From contig DESK01000054.1 in assembly GCA_002361955.1 (NCBI GenBank), positions 1 to 28,776 on the forward strand: 28,776 nucleotides of DNA, read 5' to 3'. Position numbers and translations under genes: made by a program. This document shows, piece by piece, positions 16,595 to 24,610 of the stretch; within the stretch, counting starts at the first letter, position 1, and each line of letters begins with the position of its first letter. The notes beneath the pieces were generated by a model, which saw nothing but the letters and a program-made list of their open reading frames with translations, ran no database searches and was not told the DNA's origin. Origin of the DNA: Lachnospiraceae bacterium UBA3316 (GTDB lineage: Bacteria; Bacillota; Clostridia; Lachnospirales; Lachnospiraceae).

Positions 16595-17134
16595 ATGGAT
16601 CGGACAAGTACAGCGGCAGGGTTTACGATCAGGCGCCTGCATCCCGGGGATGTGGACGCTCTCTATGACCTCGCTTCTAAAAATGAGATTTTTTACCAGT
16701 ACCATCCCCCGTTTATCACGAGGGAGAGATTGTTGGAAGATATGGAGGCTTTGCCGCCGGGGAGAACAGCGGAGGATAAGTTTTTTCTGGGATTTTTTGA
16801 GGGCTGCCGCCTGGCGGCGGTGATGGATCTGATCCTGGGCTATCCCGAAGAGGGAGCGGCCTGGATCGGCTGGTTCATGGTAGAGAGGGAACTGCAGGGC
16901 CGGGGAGTGGGGACAGAGATCATCCAAAGCTGTGAAGCGTACCTGGCAAAGCGCGGCTATGGGAGCCTCCGTCTGGCTATCGACCAGGGGAATCCCCAGA
17001 GCAGGGCGTTCTGGACAAAAAATGGGTTTGTCCAAAATGGCAAAGAGATTCCCAATGAGGTCTCAGCCTACATTCCCATGAAAAAGGAATTGCAGATGGA
17101 GGCAGAAATGCCCCGGGAAACCTGCACGACTTAA
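16595..17134 (+). CDS. GNAT-family N-acetyltransferase
   Basis: This 179-aa protein is a single GNAT domain. The acetyl-CoA binding signature is ELQGRGVGTEII at about residues 103-114 (Q/RxxGxG/A). A following RLAIDQGNPQSRAFWTKNGFV strand-helix is typical of the family (xxNxxAxxFYxxxGF). The early TIRRLHPGDVDALYDL matches the usual N-terminal strand and helix. The substrate is unknown. The RBS taggagga is strong and the start unambiguous. It is probably first of a three-gene operon with the VOC and YbaK-like genes, following a strong terminator. Confidence 0.85.
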   Translation: MDRTSTAAGFTIRRLHPGDVDALYDLASKNEIFYQYHPPFITRERLLEDMEALPPGRTAEDKFFLGFFEGCRLAAVMDLILGYPEEGAAWIGWFMVERELQGRGVGTEIIQSCEAYLAKRGYGSLRLAIDQGNPQSRAFWTKNGFVQNGKEIPNEVSAYIPMKKELQMEAEMPRETCTT

Positions 17135-17160
17135 AAAGAGGAAAACAGGAGGATGCCAGG

Positions 17161-17544
17161 ATGAGGATTGAGCATATCGCCATGTATGTAAAGGAACTGG
17201 AAAAGGCCAGGGATTTTTTTGTAAAATACTTTCACGCGTCGCCCAATGAGGGGTATCACAACAAGACCACGGGATTTCGTTCTTATTTCCTGCGCTTTGA
17301 CGACGGGGCGCGGCTGGAAATCATGAACAGGCCGGGAATGGATGACAGTGAAAAAACGGCGGCGCAGACGGGATATATCCATCTTGCCTTTCAGGTGGGC
17401 AGCCGGGAAGCAGTCGATGACCTAACGGAAAGGCTGAAGGGAGATGGGTTCGACGTGGTAAGCGGGCCCCGGGTGACGGGAGACGGATATTATGAGAGCT
17501 GCGTGATGGGAATTGAGGGAAACCAGATCGAGATTACGGTGTAA
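17161..17544 (+). CDS. VOC-family (glyoxalase-like) protein
   Basis: This 127-aa protein has the vicinal-oxygen-chelate fold. It opens with MRIEHIAMYVKELEKARDFFVKYF (metal-ligand His5 position), has the middle GYIHLAFQVGS strand with a second His, and ends YYESCVMGIEGNQIEITV with a Glu ligand. Lyases, dioxygenases and antibiotic-binding proteins share this fold; the reaction here is unknown. A clear RBS (caggagg) precedes it and the gap to the GNAT gene is 26 nt, so the two are probably co-transcribed. Confidence 0.85.
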   Translation: MRIEHIAMYVKELEKARDFFVKYFHASPNEGYHNKTTGFRSYFLRFDDGARLEIMNRPGMDDSEKTAAQTGYIHLAFQVGSREAVDDLTERLKGDGFDVVSGPRVTGDGYYESCVMGIEGNQIEITV

Positions 17545-17568
17545 GCGCGGCAAAGGAAAGGACAGACT

Positions 17569-18111
17569 ATGGAGACAGACAAGACAGTGTACAGGGGCCG
17601 CCCGGACGGAGCGGGAAGGCTGCCAAAGGAGATGGCCGTTTACGATTTGCTGGACCGGCTGGGCGTAGCTTATCTGAGAGTGGACCATGAGGCCACACCC
17701 AGCATAGAGTCCTGCCAGGAGATCGACCGGCTGCTGGGAACAGAGATATGCAAAAATTTATTTTTATGCAATCGCCAGAAAACGGATTTTTACCTTTTGA
17801 TGATGCCGGGGGCGAAGCCTTTTAAGACAAAGGATCTGTCCGCCCAGATCGACAGCGCCCGCCTGTCCTTTGCGGACGAGACGTATATGGAAAGGTTCAT
17901 GGATCTCACGCCCGGCTCTGTGACGGTGCTGGGGCTGATGAATGACAGGGAGCACCGGGTGCGGCTCCTGATCGACCGGGAGGTGCTGGAGGCGGAATAC
18001 GTGGGCTGCCATCCCTGTATCAATACGTCCAGCCTGCGGATACGGACGGAGGATCTGCTGGAGAAGATTCTGCCGCAGTTCGGCTGCGGCTATACGGTAG
18101 TGGAATTATAG
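17569..18111 (+). CDS. YbaK/PrdX-type aminoacyl-tRNA deacylase
   Basis: This 180-aa single-domain protein resembles PrdX/ProX editing enzymes, which hydrolyse Ala- or Cys-tRNA(Pro) made in error by prolyl-tRNA synthetase. Visible family blocks are VDHEATPSIESC near residue 40, then CKNLFLCNRQKTDFYLLMMPG with the conserved Lys of the active pocket. The C-terminal VGCHPCINTSSLRI matches the GxHPxxNT loop that closes the site. It lies third in the GNAT-VOC operon. Whether it edits Ala or Cys cannot be read from sequence. The T-box of valS begins shortly after. Confidence 0.85.
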   Translation: METDKTVYRGRPDGAGRLPKEMAVYDLLDRLGVAYLRVDHEATPSIESCQEIDRLLGTEICKNLFLCNRQKTDFYLLMMPGAKPFKTKDLSAQIDSARLSFADETYMERFMDLTPGSVTVLGLMNDREHRVRLLIDREVLEAEYVGCHPCINTSSLRIRTEDLLEKILPQFGCGYTVVEL

Positions 18112-18137
18112 TTAGGAAGATAGTTACAGCCGGATAC

Positions 18138-18166
18138 TTGACAAATCGCGTTTTACCGTCTATGAT
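18138..18166 (+). promoter_or_regulatory. SigA promoter of the valS T-box leader
   Basis: A perfect TTGACA (18138-18143), a 17-nt spacer and TATGAT (18161-18166, 5 of 6). Transcription would start near 18173. Confidence 0.9.
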
Positions 18167-18172
18167 AAAAAC

Positions 18173-18463
18173 CAGAACTGCCGGAAAATGGCAGAGGCAA
18201 GCAGAAAAAGGCAAGGAAGAAGAGGAGTACGCGCAATACCACCTGCCAGAGAGGAAATCCCGGCGGCTGAGAGGATTCCAGGGAAGGGTGTGCGGAAGGT
18301 AGCTTCAGAGCCGGAAAGCTGAACATGGCAGTAGGCTTTTCCGTGTGATCCGCGTTAAGGATCCTTGAGGTGTCTGCCGGAACGGTCAGGGAAGGCGGGC
18401 GCGAACAAAGGTGGTACCGCGATACGATTCGCCCTTTGCAGGAGACTGCAGAGGGCGTTTTTT
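18173..18463 (+). promoter_or_regulatory. T-box riboswitch controlling valS
   Basis: This T-box leader senses uncharged tRNA-Val. Stem I carries the distal AGAGAGG and GGCGGCTGAGAGG elements (about 18248-18274). The AGTA motif on its 5' side faces a specifier loop, GAAGGTAGC, on its 3' side. The likely specifier is GUA (18299-18301), a valine codon, which agrees with valS downstream. The T-box sequence AAAGGTGGTACCGCG is at 18407-18421. The terminator stem (18430-18440 with 18447-18457) is followed by six T (18458-18463). Uncharged tRNA would pair with the T-box and favour the antiterminator. Confidence 0.93.
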
Positions 18464-18695
18464 ACTATGAAAGTCCCGGACGGCAGCCATGGCCCGGAGC
18501 GTGTTTACACGCATAGGGACATGGATATCGGACGGGCAAGCAGGTATGAACAAGAAGCGCGGCAGCGCGGATTGTGAATACCAGCGGCAGATGCGGGAGT
18601 GCCACAGGCACGGAGCATCTGACTTTCATATTAGCAGCATCATACGCGGACAGTGAGGCGAATAGCCATGGATTCATGGAAAATAAGGAGGAACT
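18464..18695 (+). other. Long unexplained leader between T-box terminator and valS
   Basis: These 232 nt lie between the T-box terminator and the valS start, longer than expected. They hold a nested hairpin (18588-18594 with 18615-18621, inner 18599-18603 with 18607-18611). A 37-codon open frame starts at ATG 18466 without an RBS. I recognise no motif. Confidence 0.5.
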
Positions 18696-21341
18696 ATGAG
18701 CAAAGAATTGGCAAAGACCTACGACCCTAAGGGGCTGGAGGATCGGATTTATCAGAATTGGATGGATAAAAAATACTTTCACGCGGAGGTGGACCGCAGC
18801 AAAAAGCCGTTTACCATTGTGATGCCCCCGCCCAATGTTACGGGACAGCTCCACATGGGACATGCCCTGGACAACACCATGCAGGACATCCTGATCCGTT
18901 ATAAGAGGATGCAGGGCTACAACGCCCTTTGGCAGCCGGGGACGGACCACGCGGCCATCGCCACTGAGGTGAAGGTTATCGAGAAACTGAAAGAGCAAGG
19001 CATCGATAAGGAGGAGATCGGGCGCGAGGAGTTTTTAAAGCATGCCTGGGCCTGGAAGGAAGAGTACGGCGGAAGGATTATCAACCAGCTTAAGAAGCTG
19101 GGCTCCTCCGCAGACTGGGACAGGGAGCGCTTTACCATGGACGAGGGCTGTTCCAAAGCCGTGGAGGAAGTATTTATCAAGCTGTATGAAAAAGGCTATA
19201 TTTACAAGGGTTCCCGCATCATCAACTGGTGTCCGGTGTGCCAGACCTCTATTTCCGACGCGGAGGTGGAGCATGTGGACCAGGATGGATTTTTCTGGCA
19301 TATCAATTATCCCATCGTGGGCGAGGAGGGGCGTTTCGTGGAGATCGCTACCACCAGGCCGGAGACACTGCTGGGAGATACGGCGGTGGCGGTAAATCCC
19401 GACGACGAGAGATATCAGGATCTGATCGGGAAGATGCTGAAGCTTCCCCTTACCGACAGAGAGATCCCTGTGATCGCGGACGCCTATGTGGATAAAGAGT
19501 TTGGGACAGGCTGTGTAAAGATTACCCCGGCCCATGACCCCAACGATTTCGAGGTGGGAAAACGCCACAATCTGCCGGAGATCAATATCATGAACGACGA
19601 CGCCACCATCAATTCCCTGGGCGGCAAGTATGCGGGAATGGAGCGCTATGAGGCCAGAAAGGCCATCGTGGAGGAGCTGAAGGCCCTGGGCCTTCTGGTA
19701 AAGGTGGTGCCCCACACCCACAGCGTAGGTACCCACGACCGCTGCAAGACGACGGTAGAGCCCATGATCAAGCCCCAGTGGTTTGTGAGGATGCAGGAGA
19801 TGGCAAAGCCTGCCATCAAGGCGTTAAAGAGCCACAGCCTGACTTTCGTGCCGGAGCGCTTTGACAAAACCTACCTGCACTGGCTGGAGGGCATCCGCGA
19901 CTGGTGCATCTCCCGTCAGCTCTGGTGGGGACACCGGATCCCGGCGTATTACTGTGATGAGTGCGGCGAGATCGTGGTGGCAAAAGCGATACCGGAGAAA
20001 TGCCCCAAGTGCGGCTGCAGCCATCTGACCCAGGATGAGGACACCCTGGATACCTGGTTTTCCTCTGCCCTGTGGCCATTCTCTACCCTGGGATGGCCGG
20101 ATAAGACGGAAGATCTGGAGTATTTCTTCCCCACAGATGTGCTGGTGACGGGATACGACATTATCTTCTTCTGGGTTATCCGTATGGTATTTTCTTCTCT
20201 GGAGCAGACGGGGGAGGTTCCCTTCCATCATGTGCTGATCCATGGCCTGGTGCGCGACTCTCTCGGACGGAAAATGAGTAAATCCCTGGGCAACGGCATT
20301 GACCCGCTGGAGATCATCGATAAGTACGGCGCGGACGCCCTCCGCCTGACGCTGATCACAGGAAACGCCCCCGGAAACGATATGCGTTTCTATATGGAGC
20401 GTGTGGAGTCCAGCAGAAACTTTGCCAATAAGGTGTGGAACGCGTCGCGTTTCATCCTGATGAACCTGGAGAAGGCAGAGGTTCCGGAAACCATGGATCC
20501 GGCGGCCCTCACCGGCGCGGATAAGTGGATCCTTTCCAAGGTAAATACGTTGGCGAAGGACGTGACGGAAAATATGGATAAATATGAGCTGGGCATCGCC
20601 GTACAGAAGGTGTATGATTTTATCTGGGAGGAATTCTGCGACTGGTATATTGAGATGGTGAAGCCAAGGCTCTACAATGATGAGGATACCACCAAGGCGG
20701 CGGCCCTGTGGACGCTGAAAACGGTTCTGGTAAATGCCCTGAAGCTTCTGCATCCGTATATGCCCTTTATCACAGAGGAAATTTTCTGTACGCTCCAGTC
20801 TGAAGAGGAGTCCATCATGATTTCCAAGTGGCCGGAGTATCAGGAGGCGTGGAATTTCGCAGCAGACGAGCTGGCCGTGGAGACGATCAAGGAAGCTGTC
20901 CGGGGCATCCGTAATGTCCGGGCGCAGATGAACGTTCCGCCCAGCAAGAAGGCGAAGGTGTTCGTAGTATCGGAGGATCAGGAGATCCGGGAAATCTTTG
21001 AAAACGGAAGAGTGTTCTTTGCCACCCTGGGCTATGCCAGCGAGGTGCTGGTGCAGGCTGGCAAGGCGGGGATCGAGGATGACGCAGTATCTGCCGTGAT
21101 CCCGAAGGCAGTCATCTATATGCCCTTTGCGGAGCTTGTGGATATCGAAAAGGAGATCGAGCGCCTGAAAAAAGAGGAAAACCGCCTGACAAAAGAGCTG
21201 GCCCGTGTCAATGGAATGCTGGGCAACGAGAAATTCGTGAGCAAGGCGCCTGCTGCCAAGATCGAGGAGGAGAAGGCCAAGCTTAAAAAGTACAGCGAGA
21301 TGATGGCCCAGGTACAGGAGCGGCTGGCTCATCTGATGTAA
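18696..21341 (+). CDS. valS: Valyl-tRNA synthetase
   Basis: This class Ia synthetase charges tRNA-Val. The 881-aa length is normal. The HIGH motif is HMGH at residues 53-56 within PPPNVTGQLHMGHALDN. The KMSKS motif is at 526-530. The CP1 editing domain that removes mischarged Thr lies between (TTRPETLLGDTAVAV, TPAHDPNDFEVGKRH). A four-cysteine cluster (CDECGE and CPKCGC, residues 420-440) may bind zinc. The last 70 residues form the coiled-coil arm typical of ValRS. The RBS taaggaggaact is strong. Expression is controlled by the T-box upstream. No terminator is visible before epsC. Confidence 0.99.
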   Translation: MSKELAKTYDPKGLEDRIYQNWMDKKYFHAEVDRSKKPFTIVMPPPNVTGQLHMGHALDNTMQDILIRYKRMQGYNALWQPGTDHAAIATEVKVIEKLKEQGIDKEEIGREEFLKHAWAWKEEYGGRIINQLKKLGSSADWDRERFTMDEGCSKAVEEVFIKLYEKGYIYKGSRIINWCPVCQTSISDAEVEHVDQDGFFWHINYPIVGEEGRFVEIATTRPETLLGDTAVAVNPDDERYQDLIGKMLKLPLTDREIPVIADAYVDKEFGTGCVKITPAHDPNDFEVGKRHNLPEINIMNDDATINSLGGKYAGMERYEARKAIVEELKALGLLVKVVPHTHSVGTHDRCKTTVEPMIKPQWFVRMQEMAKPAIKALKSHSLTFVPERFDKTYLHWLEGIRDWCISRQLWWGHRIPAYYCDECGEIVVAKAIPEKCPKCGCSHLTQDEDTLDTWFSSALWPFSTLGWPDKTEDLEYFFPTDVLVTGYDIIFFWVIRMVFSSLEQTGEVPFHHVLIHGLVRDSLGRKMSKSLGNGIDPLEIIDKYGADALRLTLITGNAPGNDMRFYMERVESSRNFANKVWNASRFILMNLEKAEVPETMDPAALTGADKWILSKVNTLAKDVTENMDKYELGIAVQKVYDFIWEEFCDWYIEMVKPRLYNDEDTTKAAALWTLKTVLVNALKLLHPYMPFITEEIFCTLQSEEESIMISKWPEYQEAWNFAADELAVETIKEAVRGIRNVRAQMNVPPSKKAKVFVVSEDQEIREIFENGRVFFATLGYASEVLVQAGKAGIEDDAVSAVIPKAVIYMPFAELVDIEKEIERLKKEENRLTKELARVNGMLGNEKFVSKAPAAKIEEEKAKLKKYSEMMAQVQERLAHLM

Positions 21342-21412
21342 CCAGTTCTATTCATGAAGAGAGAGGATAAGATAGAAGAGAATCCGTGATTTCAGCCTTG
21401 AAAGGAGTAAGG

Positions 21413-22366
21413 ATGGGTAAGACATCACAGCAAAAAATCAGCGAGATGGTAAACGGCCTGCTCACAAGCTACGAGGAGCATCCGATCATCCGCAACATTG
21501 ATTCGGAACATCAGATAAACAGAGAGATTATTTTGGATATCCTGGAGATGCTGCGCCAGCTCACATATCCCGGGTATTTCGAAATGAGGAAACTAAAGAG
21601 CAGTTCCATCGAGTATCATGTGGGGGAGGTGCTGGAGTCTGTCCAGTACCAGCTTACCAAACAGGTTCTCCGGGCCCTGTACCACGATCCCAAATATCAG
21701 ATGGACAATCAGGACGAAGCCTACGCCCAGGCCGAGTGCATTGTTACCCGCTTCCTGTACCGTCTGCCCAAGATCCGTGAGGTCCTGGCGACGGACGTGC
21801 AGGCAGCCTATGACGGGGATCCGGCAGCCTTTAACACAGACGAGGTGATCTTTTCCTATCCGGGCGTCTATGCCGTCTCCGTCAACAGGATCGCCCACGA
21901 GCTGCACAGAATGGGCGTGCCCCTGATTCCAAGGGTTATGACAGAGCACGCACACAGCCTCACGGGGATTGATATTCATCCCGGCGCTACCATCGGAGAG
22001 TACTTCTTTATCGACCATGGTACCGGCGTGGTAATCGGTGAAACGACCGTCATCGGAAAAAATGTAAAGCTTTATCAGGGCGTTACCCTGGGAGCCCTGT
22101 CCACCAGGGGCGGGCAGAGCCTGCGGGGGGCAAGGCGCCATCCCACGATCTGCGACAATGTGACGGTATACTCCGGAGCTTCGATTCTGGGAGGGGATAC
22201 GGTGATCGGTGAGGGGGCCGTGATCGGAAGTAACGCTTTCGTCACGTCCTCGGTTCCGGCCCACACCAGGGTCAGCATCAAAAACCCGGAGCTGCAGTTC
22301 AAGGACCGTTCCAGGACGGCGGAACTGGGACAGGAAGGATTTTTTAACAGGAAGGAATTGGATTAG
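21413..22366 (+). CDS. epsC: Serine O-acetyltransferase (EpsC-like)
   Basis: This 317-aa enzyme makes O-acetylserine from serine and acetyl-CoA, the first step of cysteine synthesis. The N-terminal helical half is long. The C-terminal left-handed beta-helix carries family signatures: TGIDIHPGATIGEYFFIDHGTGVVIGETTVIG, with the catalytic Asp-His of FIDHGTG. KLYQGVTLGALSTRGG and RHPTICDNVTVYSGASILGGDTVIGEGAVIGSNAFVT hexapeptide repeats follow. The length matches the epsC subtype rather than short CysE. I chose ATG 21413 (RBS AAAGGAG); a GTG 27 nt earlier has none. A CymR-like regulator gene 11 kb upstream may control cysteine genes of this kind. Confidence 0.93.
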   Translation: MGKTSQQKISEMVNGLLTSYEEHPIIRNIDSEHQINREIILDILEMLRQLTYPGYFEMRKLKSSSIEYHVGEVLESVQYQLTKQVLRALYHDPKYQMDNQDEAYAQAECIVTRFLYRLPKIREVLATDVQAAYDGDPAAFNTDEVIFSYPGVYAVSVNRIAHELHRMGVPLIPRVMTEHAHSLTGIDIHPGATIGEYFFIDHGTGVVIGETTVIGKNVKLYQGVTLGALSTRGGQSLRGARRHPTICDNVTVYSGASILGGDTVIGEGAVIGSNAFVTSSVPAHTRVSIKNPELQFKDRSRTAELGQEGFFNRKELD

Positions 22367-22407
22367 GGGCGGGAGGAGCCGCCAAAAAAAGGAGGAAACA
22401 GAGAAAG

Positions 22408-23622
22408 ATGCAGATTACAAGAAAAGTAACGAACGATATTATCTGGGTGGGCGCCAATGACAGGAGGCTGGCCCTCTTTGAAAATCTCTTTCCTATTTCA
22501 AGGGGAGTTTCCTACAACTCCTATTTGATCATGGATGAGAAGATTACCCTGATGGATACGGTGGACGCCTCCGCCACAGGGCAGTTTATGGAAAATCTGG
22601 AGTACGTGCTGGACGGAAAGAGCATTGATTATCTGGTGGTGCAGCATATGGAGCCGGATCACTGCGCGAATATTGGGGAGCTGATGTTCCGGTACCCGGA
22701 GATGAAGATCGTCACCAACGCAAAGACGGTGACGATGATCCGCCAGTTCTTTAAAGAGCCGGAGGCAGACCGGATCGTGCTGGTGAAGGAGGGAGAGCCT
22801 TTCTCCACAGGGCGCCATACCCTGCACTTCGTGATGGCTCCCATGGTACACTGGCCGGAGGTGATGGTGACTTACGATTCCACAGATAAGGTTCTGTTTT
22901 CGGCGGACGGCTTCGGCACCTTCGGCGCCCTGAACGGAAATATCTTTGATGACGAAATAGAATTTGACAGGGACTGGATCTCTGACGCAAGGCGTTACTA
23001 TACGAATATCGTGGGGAAATACGGCGCGCAGGTACAGGCGCTGCTGAAAAAGGCCTCCGGCCTGGATATTCAGATCATCTGCCCCCTGCACGGCCCCATC
23101 TGGAGAGAAAATCTGGGATATATCATCGACAAGTATGATAAGTGGAGCAGGTATGAGCCGGAGGACCAGGAGGTTGTGATCATTTACGGATCTATTTACG
23201 GCCATACAGAGGCGGCCGCCAATGCCCTGGCCGCTGTGCTGGCAGAAAAAGGACTGAAGCACATTTCTGTTTACGATGCGTCCTCCACCCATGTATCCCA
23301 GCTGATCGCGGAGATTTTCCGGGCCAGCCATATTGTCCTGGCCTGTCCCACCTATAACGGCGGCATCTATCCGCCCATTGAGAACCTGCTTGCCGATATG
23401 AAAGCGCTGGCTGTCCAGAAGCGTACCGTGGCGGTGATGGAAAACGGCACCTGGGCCGTGACGGCAGGAAAGCAGATCATCCAGAAGCTGGAGGAGTTAA
23501 AACAGATGAACATCCTGGAGCAGAAGCTGACGATGAAGTCTGCCTTAAAGCAGGAGCAGGCGGCGGAGCTGGAAGCTTTTGCACAGCAGATCGCAGACAG
23601 TTTCCATGCAGACAGAGACTGA
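22408..23622 (+). CDS. FprA-type flavodiiron protein
   Basis: This 404-aa cytosolic enzyme reduces O2 to water, and in some members NO to N2O, protecting anaerobes. The N-terminal metallo-beta-lactamase-like domain carries the full diiron ligand set: H80-x-E82-x-D84-H85, H148, D167 and H228. The C-terminal flavodoxin domain starts near 255 with the FMN-phosphate loop YGSIYGHTEAAA (260-270) and ACPTYNGGIYPPIENLL later. No extra rubredoxin domain is fused, so it is a class A enzyme. The RBS aggagg is 12 nt upstream, slightly far. It follows epsC by 41 nt and may share its transcript. It is often named fprA. Confidence 0.94.
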   Translation: MQITRKVTNDIIWVGANDRRLALFENLFPISRGVSYNSYLIMDEKITLMDTVDASATGQFMENLEYVLDGKSIDYLVVQHMEPDHCANIGELMFRYPEMKIVTNAKTVTMIRQFFKEPEADRIVLVKEGEPFSTGRHTLHFVMAPMVHWPEVMVTYDSTDKVLFSADGFGTFGALNGNIFDDEIEFDRDWISDARRYYTNIVGKYGAQVQALLKKASGLDIQIICPLHGPIWRENLGYIIDKYDKWSRYEPEDQEVVIIYGSIYGHTEAAANALAAVLAEKGLKHISVYDASSTHVSQLIAEIFRASHIVLACPTYNGGIYPPIENLLADMKALAVQKRTVAVMENGTWAVTAGKQIIQKLEELKQMNILEQKLTMKSALKQEQAAELEAFAQQIADSFHADRD

Positions 23623-23682
23623 CCGCTAACTGCGGCCACAGCCAATGACGGGTGCCGCAGCCCGAAATCTTCGGTGCTGCAG

Positions 23683-23712
23683 GCATAATGGCAGGAAGCC
23701 TCCGCATATGCT
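23683..23712 (+). promoter_or_regulatory. SigE-like (mother-cell sporulation) promoter of the GH18 gene
   Basis: GCATAAT (23683-23689) matches SigE -35 KMATATT at 6 of 7 bases. After a 15-nt spacer, CATATGCT (23705-23712) matches 6 of 8 bases of the -10. The promoter resembles the one before the SleC-like gene in both boxes. Confidence 0.58.
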
Positions 23713-23729
23713 AAAAGGCGGCGAAAGGG

Positions 23730-23772
23730 CTCAGCCAGGGATTTTGCGAAAAGGATAAAATCCCTGGCTGAG
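23730..23772 (+). other. Perfect 16-bp hairpin in the GH18 leader
   Basis: CTCAGCCAGGGATTTT (23730-23745) pairs perfectly with 23757-23772 around an 11-nt loop. There is no T-run. If transcription starts near 23719 from the SigE-like promoter, the hairpin sits at the very 5' end of the message, where it could protect it. Confidence 0.7.
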
Positions 23773-23806
23773 AGGTTCCCGCAAAATTCCTGTGCAGGAG
23801 GTGCAG

Positions 23807-24610
23807 ATGGAAATCTATGTAGTAAATCCCGGAGACAATGTGGATGTCATCGCCCAAAAGTACGCGGTGACGCCGGAACAGGTCATTTATGCCAATCAGC
23901 TTGTCTATCCCTATGCGCTTGCCCTTGGGCAGGCGCTTTTTATTCCTGCAGGGGCGGCGGACGAGACACGGCCAGGCGTGGTATCCAACGGCTACGCCTA
24001 CACCTATATCACGCCCCTGGTGCTGGAGCAGACCCTGCCCTATCTGACAGAGCTCTCTGTCTTTTCCTACGGGTTTTCCACCGGAGGCTACCTGATCCCT
24101 CCGCCCCAGGACGATCTGTGGATGACGGAGCAGGCGAGAGGGGCAGGGGTGCTCCCGTACCTTACCCTGACGCCCCTGGGGCCTGACGGGCGGTTTAACA
24201 ACCATTTGATCAGCGCCCTCGTAAACAGCCCCCAGGCCAGGGAGACGCTTTTCTCCCAGCTGGCCCGGGTAATGGAACAGAAGGGCTATGGGGGACTGGA
24301 TATTGATTTTGAGTACATCAAGGCGGAGGACAGGGACGCCTTCACCGCCTTTGTGAGAGAAGCCGCGGAGCGGATGAACGCCCTGGGATACCGGGTATCC
24401 GTAGCCCTGGCCCCGAAAACCTCCGCCGGGCAAAAGGGGCTTTTGTATGAGGGAAAGGACTACCGGGGGCTGGGGCAGGCGGCAGACCATGTGCTTTTGA
24501 TGACTTATGAGTGGGGATATAAATACGGACGTATAAGATCTACAGCAATCAGATTTCTTTTAATTTGTGCTCATATACAGGGAGCGACGGTTACGAATGC
24601 GGGATTTTAG
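23807..24610 (+). pseudogene. LysM-GH18 spore-type peptidoglycan hydrolase, interrupted by the mobile element
   Basis: The intact part is 241 residues. Residues 1-48 are a LysM domain (YVVNPGDNVDVIAQKYAVTPEQVIYANQ). From 60 on is a GH18 barrel of the YaaH/SleL type with the catalytic DxDxE at 165-169 (Glu169). These enzymes are N-acetylglucosaminidases of spore cortex or coat. After TYEWGYKYG, where relatives continue with a Pro-Pro-Met-Ala-type sequence, the frame runs into unrelated DNA and stops at 24610 with 26 foreign residues. About 180 barrel residues are missing. I chose ATG 23807 (RBS AGGAGGT). The absence of a signal peptide fits mother-cell spore proteins. The remainder should be at the far end of the element. 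Confidence 0.85.
24505..24560. other. Probable attachment junction (one att site)
   Basis: GH18 coding identity ends at the Gly codon 24527-24529, so the crossover lies close to 24530. Serine-recombinase att sites are about 50 bp with a 2-bp core. The core cannot be placed without the other junction. Confidence 0.65.

Noticed and set aside
18466..18577. 37-codon frame after the valS T-box terminator
   Set aside because: No ribosome binding site, starts directly at the terminator T-run, no motif. Kept only as part of the unexplained leader.
23730..23772. 16-bp hairpin as terminator of the flavodiiron gene
   Set aside because: No T-run on either strand, and it lies downstream of a possible promoter; better explained as a leader hairpin.
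24505..24560. tRNA gene as integration target
   Set aside because: No cloverleaf at the junction; the element sits in a protein gene, as large serine recombinases often do.
24530..24610. Short C-terminal tail of the GH18 frame as a true part of the protein
   Set aside because: The 26 residues after the junction have no similarity to GH18 and come from element DNA.
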